Positions 22,284 through 39,552 of a stretch of 64,000 bases of DNA are shown here, in pieces. Under the pieces are notes generated by a model that did no database searches, was not told the origin of the DNA, and saw only the letters and a list, made by a program, of their open reading frames with translations. The first letter of the stretch is position 1; the number at the start of each line of letters is the position of its first letter. This stretch comes from Prosapia bicincta (taxonomy: Eukaryota > Arthropoda > Insecta > Hemiptera > Cercopidae): the NCBI GenBank assembly GCA_036971475.1, contig JBAIZL010000024.1:1376659-1440658 (forward strand), in the 5' to 3' direction. The translations under genes and the position numbers were made by a program.

Positions 22284-23683
22284 GGCTTGTGGTCGCTTGG
22301 TCCGGGGATAGGCGATTTAGGATGAGGGTTTTTAGGATACTTGGTCTCTTGGTATTTTGCGGTATCACCATGGGACCTTGGGTTAGGGTTAGGTTGTTGG
22401 TTTGGAGCAACCTGCCTCTGTTGACTTCTTTGAGCGTTCCCATTACCATTGCCGTTGTCAGTAACGCTGTCTAGCTGTTGTAGGAAAACTATCGCTTGTT
22501 TGATGTTACTTGTGGGGTTTCCCACACTGGCTAGCTGAACATTACTCCCGAAATGTTTCATTAACATGAAAATTAGATGGTTCTCTGGGATTATCGGGTC
22601 TAAGTTTTTCGCCCTGTTTACCATCATAATAAAATACTCTGCCATAGAGTATGGTCCATTATTATGGTAGCGCCCTTGATTTATCTGTCTGCGTACCCTA
22701 TCCTGCTGGCGATAACTCCAGAAATGCTCCGTGAATTCCTGCCTGAATTCAGAATAAGTTTCTGTATTGTTTTTTATGGCTTTCCACCATGCATCCGCTG
22801 CCCCTTTCAAATATCGTTCTACAATTCTTAATTTTGCAGTCTCGTCCATAGTATTGTCTATTTCAGAAAATAGATCTTCTATTTCCCCTAGGAATGTCAT
22901 TGGATCTTCCTTGTCATTCCCCCAGAACTCAATCCTACGGTACGTAGCCTCCCCGTTCCTGTCTATTACCCTTGGTAAGCAAACTTGTGTTACTATTCCC
23001 GCTCCAGCGGTTTGCTTTACCTTTGCAACTTGTTGCTTTACCGATTTAATGTCCTCTTGGATATCCTGTACTTTCTCGTTTAATTTAGCCGTTTTTGTTT
23101 CCGTTTTAGTTTTTAATCTCTCAATTTCTGTCTCATGTTCGCCTAACTTTTCATATATATGACTTGTCTTAGCCTCATTTTCTTTTTGGTAGTCATCGAA
23201 CTTTCCCTGGAAAGCCTCCCATAACCGTCGTCTTTCCATTTTCTCTTCCTCCCTCCATCGTTTTTCTCTGTCCTCTCTCTCCTTCTCCTTTTGTTTTTCT
23301 TTGTCTTCTCTCTCCTTCTCTCTCTGTTTTGCTTCCTCCCTCTCTTTCTCTCTCAATTGTTTCTCTTCCTCTCTCCATTGTTTTTCTTTGTCATCTCTCT
23401 CTTTCTCCCTTTGTTTTGCTTCCTCCTTCTCTTTCTCTCTCAATTGTTTCTCCTCCTCTCTCAATCGTTTTTCTTTGTCATCTCTCTCTTTCTCCCTTTG
23501 TTTTGCTTCCTCCTTCTCTTTCTCTCTCAATTGTTTCTCCTCCTCTCTCAATCGTTTCTCTTTTTCATCTCTCTCTTTCTCTCTTTGTCTTGCTTCCGCC
23601 TTCTCCTTCTCTCGCTCTTCTTTGTCTTTTTCCTCCTTTGCCTTGAAAAAGGCCATCAATTTATCTATCTCGGGTTTTGACAT
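22274..23683 (-). CDS. gag: Gypsy Gag protein with long charged coiled coil and no zinc knuckle
   Basis: The 469-codon frame starts MSKPEIDKLMAFFKAKEEK. Residues about 10-155 are almost wholly Lys, Glu, Arg and Gln in near-identical blocks of about 29 residues (EEEKQLREKEKEEAKQREKE and variants), a predicted long coiled coil. A second coil follows to about residue 230. The Retrotrans_gag capsid region lies at about 245-400, with RIEFWGNDKEDPMTFLGEIE, AADAWWKAI and FRQEFTEHFW. The C-terminus is Asn/Pro/Gln-rich and has no Cys, so the usual CCHC nucleic-acid-binding knuckle is absent. The basic tail may take that role. Gag packages the element RNA into particles. The stop at 22274 overlaps the frameshift signal. 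Confidence 0.93.
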   Translation of the reverse strand: MSKPEIDKLMAFFKAKEEKDKEEREKEKAEARQREKERDEKEKRLREEEKQLREKEKEEAKQREKERDDKEKRLREEEKQLREKEKEEAKQREKERDDKEKQWREEEKQLREKEREEAKQREKEREDKEKQKEKEREDREKRWREEEKMERRRLWEAFQGKFDDYQKENEAKTSHIYEKLGEHETEIERLKTKTETKTAKLNEKVQDIQEDIKSVKQQVAKVKQTAGAGIVTQVCLPRVIDRNGEATYRRIEFWGNDKEDPMTFLGEIEDLFSEIDNTMDETAKLRIVERYLKGAADAWWKAIKNNTETYSEFRQEFTEHFWSYRQQDRVRRQINQGRYHNNGPYSMAEYFIMMVNRAKNLDPIIPENHLIFMLMKHFGSNVQLASVGNPTSNIKQAIVFLQQLDSVTDNGNGNGNAQRSQQRQVAPNQQPNPNPRSHGDTAKYQETKYPKNPHPKSPIPGPSDHKPKN

Positions 23684-23989
23684 TTTGATTTACTATTTAA
23701 TATTCAATTATTTATTTATGTCCTTATTCCTTTCTTTTCGATTTGGTTTAGGCCAGATGGTTCCTACCCGCTCTTTCGACTAAATCCTATACAAATTTAT
23801 TTATTTATTTATTTTATTTTTACGCTCTTGGATTTGTTCAATTTATATTATTATTTAAAATTTTAATTACATTATTTAAAACATTTTGACTTCATTTATT
23901 TAAACTATCTCGATTCATTTCTATTATTTAATTATTCAATTTTGATATAGGGAACCTGTTCAAAGGCCCTACCGTATGGGCGCCAATTC
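23684..23989 (-). other. Gypsy leader with candidate primer-binding site
   Basis: This is the region between the 5' LTR and the gag ATG. Four bases inside the LTR, the - strand reads TGGCGCCCATACGG (about 23972-23985). TGGCGCC is the usual start of a primer-binding site complementary to a tRNA 3' end. The particular tRNA was not identified. Confidence 0.6.
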
Positions 23990-26012
23990 TGCAACGTCCC
24001 CCCCCAGCTCACCTCGTCCCCTCTACGGTCCCTACCACCGCATCTCCACGCGGTCGTCTGCTTGCGTAGTTTAAATCCTTTCTTGCAGAATACTAAAACT
24101 TAATTGTTGACAAGAAAACATATTTATAAACAACCAAACCTCTGCCTATCACCCTGCTGGTAAAACCGTGCTAAACTCCCAGAGTTAAGTGTATGTTTCC
24201 TGCTCGTAGGGCCAAACCCACAACAAGCCTATTCCCGCTGACTACTATTTAAAATACGTATAAACACTCCTAAATTAGTGTATCAATTGTGTCTGGTCTA
24301 AGTATAGTCACACATGTCAAATTAATAGTCAGCTGGAAAGAAACACATTTAGAATAATACACATAATAAACACAGAGTCTTACCACCTGATGATGATCTG
24401 CAGAAACAGCAAGGGAACGTGCAAAATATGATTGTGTTTAAAAATACCTATTTTAAAAGGCTCCTGTGTCCTCTTAAACACAATCTGCCAGTAGATAAAT
24501 CTCTGGACTTTTATTACAAAAAACCAACTAATCTTTAGACTAGCTCATGAAATTAGTAGAGAGAAACTCTTTAAAACATTAGGCTTTGTCTATTGCCATT
24601 TAATGAAATTTAATTAAATTTGTTTACTGATTTGATAATCATTTTTATATTAGTTGGAAAAAGCTAAACAGTTTTTATTGGTTATTTGACACAGGATGGT
24701 ATGCAAATAATCTTTATTTTTATGACATATTTAACTCTATTTATTTAAATAAAAAAGAAAATTTATCCTTCAAAGTATTACACAATTATATTAGCAAAAC
24801 AATTCACTGAGTTACTTCTTGTTTCTTATGCTTTAAAAAATTATACTTTGCATATAGATTTATTACATTTACATTAACATAAAATCATTTTCAAAATTAC
24901 ACATAATAATATTTTATCTCCTATATGGAATTGGTAAATTCATAACTTATGACCTTTAATTTTTAAATTTATAATATTCGAAAATTTCTCATTTTCTTTA
25001 AATAAACGGCTTATGGCCAAAAACCTTTTGTAATTTTAATATTCATTATTTTAAATATTCTGAGCACATAAATTCATTTACTTAGCAGACAATTTATTTA
25101 AATTTTATAAAGAGTGAAGTCATTGTTTTAAGCTTGCAAATTTGTTTGAATTTAATAAATTTAACTAACTAAATTTGACGTGACTGATTTCGAATAAAGA
25201 AAATGACTTGCCAAAGATGTTCTTGCCGGTCCTTGGGGTCCCTCGTCTGGATTCCCTGGTCCTTGGACACCGGAAGTCGCCATCCCTGGTTCGTCGGTGG
25301 TGGTTTCCCTCTATTCGAGCGTCCTGGAGGCTGAGTCTGGAGCCTTCATCCTTGGTGGTCCTGGATGTCGAAAGCGCTGAGGTTATTGTCCATCTGGCCT
25401 GCTGACGGTCTCTACTCGCGGTCCAGCATAGCGTCCCGCGGCACCTCGTGTTAGAAAATTTTTACAGACTGTCTCTAAAGGCTTAGAGACCAAGTATATA
25501 TAGCGGTGAATTTAACCTACCGCACCCCGCCTGCAAGTTTGCTATCGCTCGATTTATTCCTTGTACAGGCAAGTCGGGCAACGAATCTGTTTTAGCTTGC
25601 ATAGTTTGATAATTAATTTTAGAACACTGAAAAATGTCTATTTTATTTAAACGGCTGTAACTTTTTTGTTTCTTAAGTTTTTTGAATTCTGTTTTCTTTA
25701 ATGTTCATTCTAGGTTATTGTGGTTCTTTTGAAATGTCGATGAAAGTTCTACGTGGTTTGGTTCGAAAAATAGCTTTTTAAGGCACTTAGAATTTTTTCG
25801 CTTCACTCTCGATGTTCAAATTTAGTTAGTTATTACAACTTTATTTTATAACATTCTTTAATGTGGCTTAACTATTCTATTTACTGTTTTATTTAATTTT
25901 TCCCTCTTTAATAATTGTATAATTCCCTACTTGATTATTTTAAAACAGCTTTATTTCTAAACAACAGGAAATTACTTATTTCCCACTTGCGACGGTCTCT
26001 CACCCCGTTGCA
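23990..26012 (-). repeat. 5' LTR of the Gypsy element
   Basis: This LTR is the same length as the 3' copy. In transcription sense, a TATATATA box lies at 25495-25502 (copy at 16076-16083 in the other LTR), about 510 bp from the LTR start. If used, it leaves about 1.5 kb for R plus U5. The LTR is long for a Gypsy element. Confidence 0.96.
25495..25502 (-). promoter_or_regulatory. Candidate TATA box of the Gypsy promoter
   Basis: TATATATA stands in a GC-richer stretch about 510 bp into the 5' LTR, the expected neighbourhood of the U3/R boundary. The start site itself is not defined by sequence alone. Confidence 0.45.
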
Positions 26013-29000
26013 ACACACACACGCACAACGCGTAGTTTTTTTCACGACGGACCAGGTAAATTAACTGATCCTCATTAGGCCTACTCTTTATTTTTCCTCA
26101 TGGTCAAGTAGTCAGTACTTAAATACTACAAAGCACTTGGCGATAAGGCAATGAAGTTTGTCCAACTACCTAGCGATGTTAACAGGCATTCTCAGCTATA
26201 AAATAGGAATCGGCCTGATTTGCAGTATGATTTCAGGGTAAAAGGGTCAAGAATGGAACCCAACATTTCTGAAATCATGAATTCAAAAGACAGATTCAAC
26301 TCATCTGTCTAAAATTATTGTTAAGGTGTGTGTTATTGCAAGTCCATTGTATAATAATTTTGAACTAATAATATTATTAATATTTTTTATTATTTTTTTA
26401 TTCAATAGTTTTTCTCTGATTATTGCAATTGGAACAGACTTGTGGAACTTGTTTTTACTTCATTAACTCCTTGTTCTAAACAAAATTTTGTTATAAATTT
26501 AATAAAATTCGCCTGAACCTACAAACTTTAACATATTGATTTTTGTATCATAAATAAAAATAAAACACTTCTTGAATGTACTTGTAATAAATAAACTTGT
26601 GGTAGCATCAAGTTTAATTTTCACGTGTAAGAACAGTTTCTACATTTAAGTCAGTGTTTAGGCAAACCATAAATTACTTTTTTAAACTTAAGAATTTGAG
26701 GGTTCCTTGTCAATATAGCGACCAATGAGGAGGTCCTTGAAAAGGTTTTTTGGTAACCATTGGTCTAAAGAATGGGTGAATCCTTGTATTAGCCTAGTTA
26801 CCGGTACTGTGTCATCACATCAATATATTCTGGATTTCTAAAACGAAACTTAGATGTTATTATATTTCAAACGTCTTATCCTTAGCTCGCTGATCAATTT
26901 ACTTTCTTAGACTTTCTTTAAGATTTCTTATTTTTAATCTTATATTTTTCAAATCTTACGCGAAACCTTTTATACATTTTTCATTGCTAGAAGCGGTTGT
27001 AGATGGTCTCTTCGTTGCCAAATCCTGATCGTAACAGTTGCTCGTTCACCTGATAATATCCATACTTTGATAGCCTATCTATCTTACTTCCACTCCATAG
27101 AATTTTCCTATAGATTTTGGATATTAGTAAACAAATGTAGGTATTTTAATGTTTAGGTCTAGGGTCAGCCTTTGCTGCCTGAAGTAGATTACGTCACGGC
27201 AGTGGCGTAGCCAGAAATAATGTTGGGAGGGTATAATTATTACTTATAAACATAGAAATGTGTTTCTTAAACAAAGCTAAATGAGTAATAAATGCATTTA
27301 ATTGAAAAACATTATCATGCATTTAATTCATAAATAATCTCCATCTAACTAAAACTTAACCACTAACATAATGAATAATTAATCATCTTGGGTTTTTAGA
27401 TTTATATTTCTTGTGCCTTTTATACTAAAAACATTCGGCGGTTGTAGGCCTATATCTCGATATCGAACTATCTAGGAAGCCCCTGTACAGTTCAAGTGTA
27501 CACACTAAATTATTAAAATAAATAAACAGAGTTAAAACAAGAAACAGCCATCGTTTATAGGCTACTTTAAATTGTAAGGAATGATACAATTACCGTTGCT
27601 TTTAAAAGTAATAAGGAACCACTGTATACCTTTGCTCTATACCTCTAAATGTCTCCAACGATTGGAGTTGTGTTTGTAACAGCTGCAAGTTCTGTTTCGG
27701 AATTAAAACCATATCTTTTTTTAGATGATTTTCATCTTTCAGCTAACATATAAATTAATCTACGCAACATAGGTCCTCCTCTGAGTTTCAAGATTAGTTA
27801 TTTCATGATTACATAAAATTTCGATTTTCGAAAGTTAAACCTGCTAGGAGCAAATTTTTATAACTTTTTTTTATCTATTAGACTATTTTTAATTCAAACT
27901 TAAAAAAGCTAATAGTCTAAATAACGTTGAAACTTTGTAATATCACTAATGACGATTGTCTCTAACCTAGAACAATAAAAACGTTATATTAAAATAAGTT
28001 TAAAAAAAGTTTAGGCTACTTTATAAGTTAGTACAAGTCGTAAACAATTTTCAGGATGTCATGAAGGTCATAATCACAAGAATAAAAAATGTTTTATCTC
28101 TCTTATTTACTTTTAAAAAGAAATCATAGTTTTATTTATAAAGAGCGCCAAGGTATTAGACAGTAATTAAACCAACTCACTACAAACAATCACTCTCGAT
28201 GTTCTATAAAATAAGTCTTTAATAAAAGTATAAATATTTTAGTTTTTTTAATCTAAAGCCATTATTGTTTAAAATATCATTTAATTATTTAAATTAATTA
28301 GATTACTATTGCTTCTTTGCTCAAGATTTTCGTTTGATTATGTAATGAGATTATGTTTTAAGAAATAAGATACTTTAAAGTAGCCTAAGATAATTTAATT
28401 CAAATGAAGTCTTTTGATCCAAACCTGAAATGGTACAAAATAATAAATCAAACCAGAGTATTGTATTATATTCAAGTAAAATTTCAAACGATCACAGCCT
28501 TCAAAATCAATAGAAAGTATACACTATAATCGTCAGAACACAAAATAAAATTGTTGTAATGTTTCCCTTATAAACAGCTTTTGAAAAGCAATTTCTTGAT
28601 GTTACTAGTATAACTGTCTCAGAGAAGTGTTTATGTTTTTAGAAGTGAAAATTTTGAAATTCAAATCCAAGATTTAAAAAAATAACAAGTACAATATTTA
28701 ATGTTTATGTGTAAAAAAAAAATAAGAAATTACATTTGTGGAAACCACGCTACTGAATTTGAAAAGTTTTAATAGTGTTATTATATTTGAAAAATATTTG
28801 TAAGGTATAATTTCAAATATTTTTATATAAAGAATTTGAGTCATAGATAATCTTAGAGTCACCATGGATTTTATCAGCTGGAGAGTGTAGTCTGTAATCT
28901 GATAAAAAGAAAAACTAACCTCTTTCTGATCATGTAACCTTTAAATGGAATTAAAACTACTTTTATGTTTTTTTTTTGTTTGACAAAACTTGTAAAATAA

Positions 29001-30491
29001 TGTTTTCTGGTAAGTAACACTATTAAAAATTATATTTAGATTGTTTACTCACAATTACTGTATATGCTGTAATAGAACTTCCAGGAAATGATTTAGATTT
29101 CTAAATTGTCTATTTCATTAATTTGAGGTTTTTTATAACTATGAGTATCAACTAAATTAAATAAAAATTTAACAACTGTATGTAATTATTTTTTTACTTT
29201 ATATGATACATTTGTTTAATGTTAAATATTTTAACATGATTTTGCTTAGCAGCAGTTGAAATATTTCCATACGAATTTTCAAATATTTTTGTTGAACAAT
29301 TCTAAATACAAGATGAATTGTAATCAATAAAATACTGCAAATGATACCTTTGTCATAGTTTGTTCATCTTGTATTGGGTAAATTATTATTATAATTTTTT
29401 TACCAAACTCATCCTAACTTTTTAGCTATATCATATGGTAATTATTATCATCAGCGACTACTGCTCTGATCGGCTAAATTTTTTAAATCCTGGTCAATTT
29501 AACCATGCTGAAGACGAATGTGAAGTTATTTTCAAAGGTAAACATAAATTAATATAAAATAAACTAACCTAACCTAATTGCTTACCTTGGAGGTATTTGG
29601 GTGGGTACAAAGTTGATATTGCACCGAGTTGGATTATGTTCACTCCGGTTCGCTTTAAAAACAAATCCACCATGGCCATAAAGCCTTATCCACACTTTCC
29701 CGGCCTATCTTTAGCAATGAAATAACTTTCCCACACCTAAACTTGAAGTCCGTGATCTTCAAAAGTTAAAATGTTTTTTTTGGTCATAAACAATAGTGAT
29801 GTAATAAGCCTAATGAGTGAAACTATTATAGGCTTTACGTTGCAACTTAATCATCGGTTTGGTACGCATTTTATTAAAGGGAGCCCACATTTCTCTTCGC
29901 AGGGGTGCCCCTAATGGCTTACTGCCAGGACTATATATATATAAATCTGACAGCGATAATCTTAAGTCGTACAAATACTCATTGTATGATATTAAGAATA
30001 ATTGATACTATATTTATAAGCATTTCACTGTTTATTTTAAGAATTTAAACAAATTCTATTGTTAATCAAATACTTAAAAACTTGCTGAACAATACATTCT
30101 TGAAAAAAAAACCAAATGTTTTTTGCCTCACTTGGCTGACTTCAGTTGAAGTTTTAGTTTTTGATAATTAGTTTAATAAAAACATTAGAGGTTCACTTTT
30201 TACAATGGAAAATTATATGAACGAAAATAGTATTTATTGCTTTTCCGACCAAACATATTTTCACTACTAATATGCTAGTAATATCCTAATGATATTCGTG
30301 TTCTTCAAATAAAAATATTAAAATAAATAGGCTATGAAGATTTATATAAATAATACATTAAAAAATCTTAAACGTATTAATAATAATGTACAACTTTAAA
30401 AATGTTCCTAAATAATTATTTTAATAATATTATTTTGATTTGTCTTTAGGTGAGTAATGAGAGGATTGTAATATCTCATTAATGTTTTATA
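26013..30491. other. AT-rich intergenic DNA upstream of RWDD4; no gene recognised
   Basis: There is no open frame of note on either strand over about 4.5 kb. CAGTGGCGTAGCC at 27210 resembles the terminus of a DNA transposon, but no partner end was found. TTTGTCTTTAG at 30439-30449 could be the acceptor of a 5' UTR intron just before the RWDD4 start codon, so an upstream untranslated exon may lie in this region. I could not place it. Confidence 0.4.
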
Positions 30492-36036
<5,545 letters not shown>

Positions 36037-36611
36037 TAATATTCTAAAGATGGAGCAGCATTGTTATTTCAAATCAAGTTTTTAATAAATTTTGTATTAA
36101 TTAATATTTTTTTTAATGAATAAAAACATTATGAAATGAGTATAAATATTTTTTTAAGGACTGTTTATTCAAAGTTTACTTTTCTCAGGTAAAATTAGTG
36201 TTTAAAAAAAATTATTAAAGTTTAATAAATGGTGGGCACAAAATAATATTTTTTTATAATGTTTGATATTAAGAAAAAATGTATAGCTAATGTTTGTTTA
36301 TAATGTGTTACAAATATGTAACCGGACCCTTTTATAATAATTGTTTGACAATTATTACTAAAGCTTTTATATTTATTTTCTAATTGTTATTAAGATTTAT
36401 GATTTTCTTTAGTGGTTAGTAGTATATTTTTTGTACTGAAACAGTACTGTATAACATAGAGTAATAAGTAAACAATGGGGTCGTAATTGCTATCGAATAT
36501 TACTATTACCGGGTTTATAGAAAAGTAAATCTGTGAAGAACAATCAGCAAATTATTTCTTGGAAAAGCAGATATATTCTTTCTAAGCTATTATAGCTTAA
36601 CAGATATGCAG

Positions 36612-36816
36612 GTAAAAGATTCACATTTGTTGATTCCATTTATCATGTGAGCTACTAGTAATCACTAAACACTTATAAATGTTTTAAAAAACTTGCCGTT
36701 ACGGCCTGAGTTGACAATGGGACACATCTCCTGAAACGGCCGTCCTCAACAAACAAAGTAAGTGCTACAATAGGCAAGTTTTTTAAAACATTTAAAAGTG
36801 TTTAGTAAAAGATTCA
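36612..36816. mobile_element. Short PLE-derived foldback A2, 181 bp, 12-bp duplication
   Basis: Identical GTAAAAGATTCA copies at 36612-36623 and 36805-36816 flank a 181-bp insert that matches the A1 arm sequence (GTTACGGCCTGAGTTGACAA, CGAAACGGCC-like, GTAAGTGCTAC). The ends are inverted copies of one another (TAAACACTT...AACTTGCC against GGCAAGTT...AAGTGTTTA). It has no coding capacity. It lies 580 bp beyond the RWDD4 stop. Confidence 0.85.
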
Positions 36817-36984
36817 GTCTATTATACATCTTAATTTATGATCTTTCGAGTAAAAGATTTGATGCCATTGTTAAGATGTTGTAAATTGGATAATTTCAAA
36901 TACTATAGTAAATAGGTAACATGTAATGCCCTTAAAGAAGCCTTGTATGAAATATGAATGAAGTAGAAGCATCTCACTGTTTTG

Positions 36985-37053
<69 letters not shown>
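36985..37053. repeat. (AT)n microsatellite
   Basis: About 69 bp of pure TA/AT. It is followed at once by a small inverted repeat (AACAACATAGGTTAT at 37054-37068 and its complement at 37109-37123). Confidence 0.95.
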
Positions 37054-37056
<3 letters not shown>

Positions 37057-37194
37057 AACATAGGTTATTCAAATACAAGAATATTTATTATTTTATATCC
37101 AAAGCTTTATAACCTATGTTGTTTTAAATTATTAAACAAGGAAACATATTATATATATAAAGCTTTTATTTTTTGTTTGATAAAGATCATTGTA

Positions 37195-37305
37195 TGATCA
37201 AAATATTTCAATAGTGTGATATGTTTTTATGTGTCTATTTATTTCCAAGATATGCAGTTTTGGACTATTGCCACTAGGTAAGTCTGTCAGTAGACAGAGA
37301 GAGTT
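37195..37305 (+). repeat. Fragment of PLE family B terminal repeat
   Basis: The segments CAATAGTGTGATATGTTTTT, GTGTCTATTTATTTCCAAGA and GGACTATTGCCACTAGGTAA match, in inverse orientation, the sequence at 57467-57571 and partly 60923-60985. It is therefore a dispersed repeat of the PLE B pseudo-LTR. Confidence 0.65.
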
Positions 37306-37644
37306 CAGTTTCTCATTAAGTTGTTACTTTGAGTGCTGGCCTAGGTTCCATGGTAGAATGCTAGAGGTTTTTGAGTGTTTTAAAAAATCATAACTTTCAA
37401 CCTATAAAAGATACAACAATGAAACATACATGGAAGAATTACCCTGATTTTTTCTTTATTTTGATATACGAGTATAACACAATTACTTTATATTTGAATT
37501 CATATACTGTATTTAAAATAATGTTTTATACCTGTCACTTTTGAAAAAAAAATCAAAAGTGCACTAAATTTTTTTTCTAACAAATACATTTACACCCTCT
37601 TTATTTACACAAAACAACTCTTTACATACGTAGACAAAAGTTAC

Positions 37645-37950
37645 TTATACATCGAAATTTGTGTGTGTGTGATAAACCTTGAAACATGGTACTTTGCATA
37701 ATGGGACATGACACTCACAACACCAGAAAGATGTGTTTTCCCTCTTGAATTTCTCACTCCCTTTCGATCCCCTTGCAGACCACAATTTACACTTTTTTTG
37801 TACTTTATTTTTCCTGGTGGTACTAGTAATTTTTCTAATATTAATCACTTGAGCCGACTGAGTGATAGGCCACTTTACCTCGGTGGGGGATGCATCCCCA
37901 GGCAGGACTGCTTTTTCAGAACGCATACGCAAGGTTTCTAATAAAAGGGA
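37645..37950 (-). pseudogene. piggyBac transposase C-terminal Cys-rich fragment
   Basis: The - strand frame ends with CKLWSARGSKG, then FWCCECHVPLCKVPCFKVYH and a short tail before the stop. The CxxC...PLC...PCF..YH pattern is the C-terminal zinc-binding domain of piggyBac-family transposases. The catalytic DDD region is absent upstream, so this is a 3' relic. Nearby TTAA sites exist but no matching terminal repeats were found. Confidence 0.75.
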
Positions 37951-38873
37951 AGGTTTCTAATAAAAGCCGTACTCTATGAAGATCATATCCCAGTTCTCCC
38001 CTCTGTTTACAAAGCCGATTGTCATATATGTGAAAATTGCTCATGATCAACATAAATCTATCATGACTATCACCCAATTACATCATGTTTATAAACAGCT
38101 GCCAACAAGTAGTAGTAATCCATTGCGTGTTATCTAGTGGTGAAATTTGTTACTAATATTCAGGAAAACATCACAGAGTATGGTAAACCCGTAAAAATAC
38201 GGAATATTAAATATAATTTCTACAGTACCAGCGACCCGTAAAAATATGTGATCCGCGCTGAAATTGTTAAACTTTAGCACTATAACAAATTAAGGGCAGG
38301 CGATTGCTATGACTTTGACCTTGAGGAAGCCAATGAAGTGATTTCCACTTTTCTATATTGTTGTCACTTAAATTCTTGTTCCCAGGTAAATTAGGTTAGC
38401 TCATTTCAATCTGGTTACTTTAATTTAAAAGAACATGAAATTAAGGAACATTTAATTTTAAAAGGTTGAAATTCCTAGTCTGACGAGTACAACTAGCCTC
38501 AAGTGACCTTTTACATGGTCTCAGTGTGGTAACTTGCCAATGTTATTAGTTCTAAGAGAACATTATGGTGGTCTTCGATATAATTGTACATGTACAGTAT
38601 TTATGTACAAGTATTCAGGTAGGGGCTCTGTGGCATAAGGTCATCTATGTCGGCCAAATGTTTTAAATTAAACAAAAATCTTCAAAAATCCTGATAGGGT
38701 CCAAATAAAAATTTATACCGACCAACAGTCAAGAGTATAAAACATTTATCCGTATGAATAATAGAAGCATATGGAAAAATAACACGCTTGTTAAAATAAA
38801 GTACCTTTTATTAAACAAAATAATGCAAAACAAATAAAAGACACACACAAGACTCACAAATTAATCATTCATT

Positions 38874-38921
38874 TACTCATCATACATGTTTCAATGACAA
38901 AGTCGTCATCATCAGTGAGTG
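38874..38921 (-). ncRNA. Hammerhead-like motif, PLE type (candidate)
   Basis: On the - strand CTGATGA (38909-38915) is followed by a TGAC...GTCA hairpin and GAAAC (38888-38892), then ACATGT, which can form a minimal stem III. ACTCA (before the core) and TGAGT (after it) are complementary as stem I but separated by a TGA repeat. The core order is complete; stem II is one base longer than ideal on its 3' side. Activity is uncertain. Confidence 0.5.
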
Positions 38922-38947
38922 TTGCTACTACAAACTCTAACTTAACA

Positions 38948-39552
38948 CTTTCAGCACGGCTAGCGTTCCGGCACGCTCTGGGTTCCCTTACGAGGTACAG
39001 AGAGCGTGTCTGTGCGCTCCTAGCCTATATTCTTAGATACGGCGAGCTCACTGGCACGCTTACTCCCAGGCTAATTGAAAGTTCTCTACTGTCGATACGC
39101 ATTTGTATAAAGGTTTGATTTTTACGTTCAGAAGAGTTTGGAGAATAATGTGCCTGAGTCATTTTTAAATCAGACCATCCCAATTTAACTGATGCTTCAA
39201 CTGTAACAATGTTTCAGGGAGTTTTATGAACAGATTTAATTAGGTTTAACTTTTATATTTTAATGTTTTTTTAAATTTTGAACCATTTAACGTGGCAAAA
39301 TATCCAGTAAAAACAACGATCGTAAAAATTAACTAAGCTTTCTGAACTAACACAAGAATAAACGATAACTGTCCTATTTTAGAGTGAATGAACCAACACG
39401 ATGTGGGAACAGACTATTGTAAATATGTCATTGCAAAATGCTTGGATGCCTGAAAACCTAATGTGTCAACATAAGATTGTAGTAAACAAATGTCAGCTAA
39501 TCTCGGCTATAAATAGTCTCGGACGTGACATATGTATTATCTATAACTCCGT
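38948..39552. repeat. Dispersed repeat, copy 1 (about 600 bp)
   Basis: It is collinear with 44061-44681: TTAGATACGGCGAGCTCAC, CTCCCAGGCTAATTGAAA, AAGGTTTGATTTTTACG, AACGATAACTG and GTCAGCTAATCTCGGCTATA are shared, with scattered substitutions. The GC-rich head is followed by an AT-rich body. The frames inside (38894-39118 and 39401-39733) are not conserved as protein between copies. No tRNA- or 5S-like promoter boxes were recognised, so the class is unknown. Confidence 0.8.

Larger units (their letters stand above)
14571..26012 (-). mobile_element. Complete Ty3/Gypsy LTR retrotransposon, 11.4 kb
   Basis: The element is oriented on the - strand: 5' LTR 23990-26012, leader, gag, pol, a long 3' non-coding region, then the 3' LTR 14571-16593. 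The domain order protease, reverse transcriptase, RNase H, integrase places it in Ty3/Gypsy. Both LTRs begin TGCAACG and end CGTTGCA and are 2,023 bp long. Flanking ACAC on both sides fits a 4-6-bp duplication, but it lies in an AC repeat and cannot be measured. Gag and pol are both open, and comparison of the LTRs by eye shows a single difference, so it looks recently inserted and possibly still competent. No env-like frame was found. Confidence 0.97.

Noticed and set aside
23291..23783. Several overlapping + strand frames of Ser/Phe/Leu repeats
   Set aside because: They are mirror images of the charged coiled-coil repeats of Gag and have no independent support.
25208..25405. 65-codon frame present in both LTRs
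   Set aside because: Its presence in both copies only reflects LTR identity. It is antisense to element transcription and matches no family I know.
27210..27223. CAGTGGCGTAGCC as the end of another DNA transposon
   Set aside because: No inverted partner or duplication was found within several kilobases.
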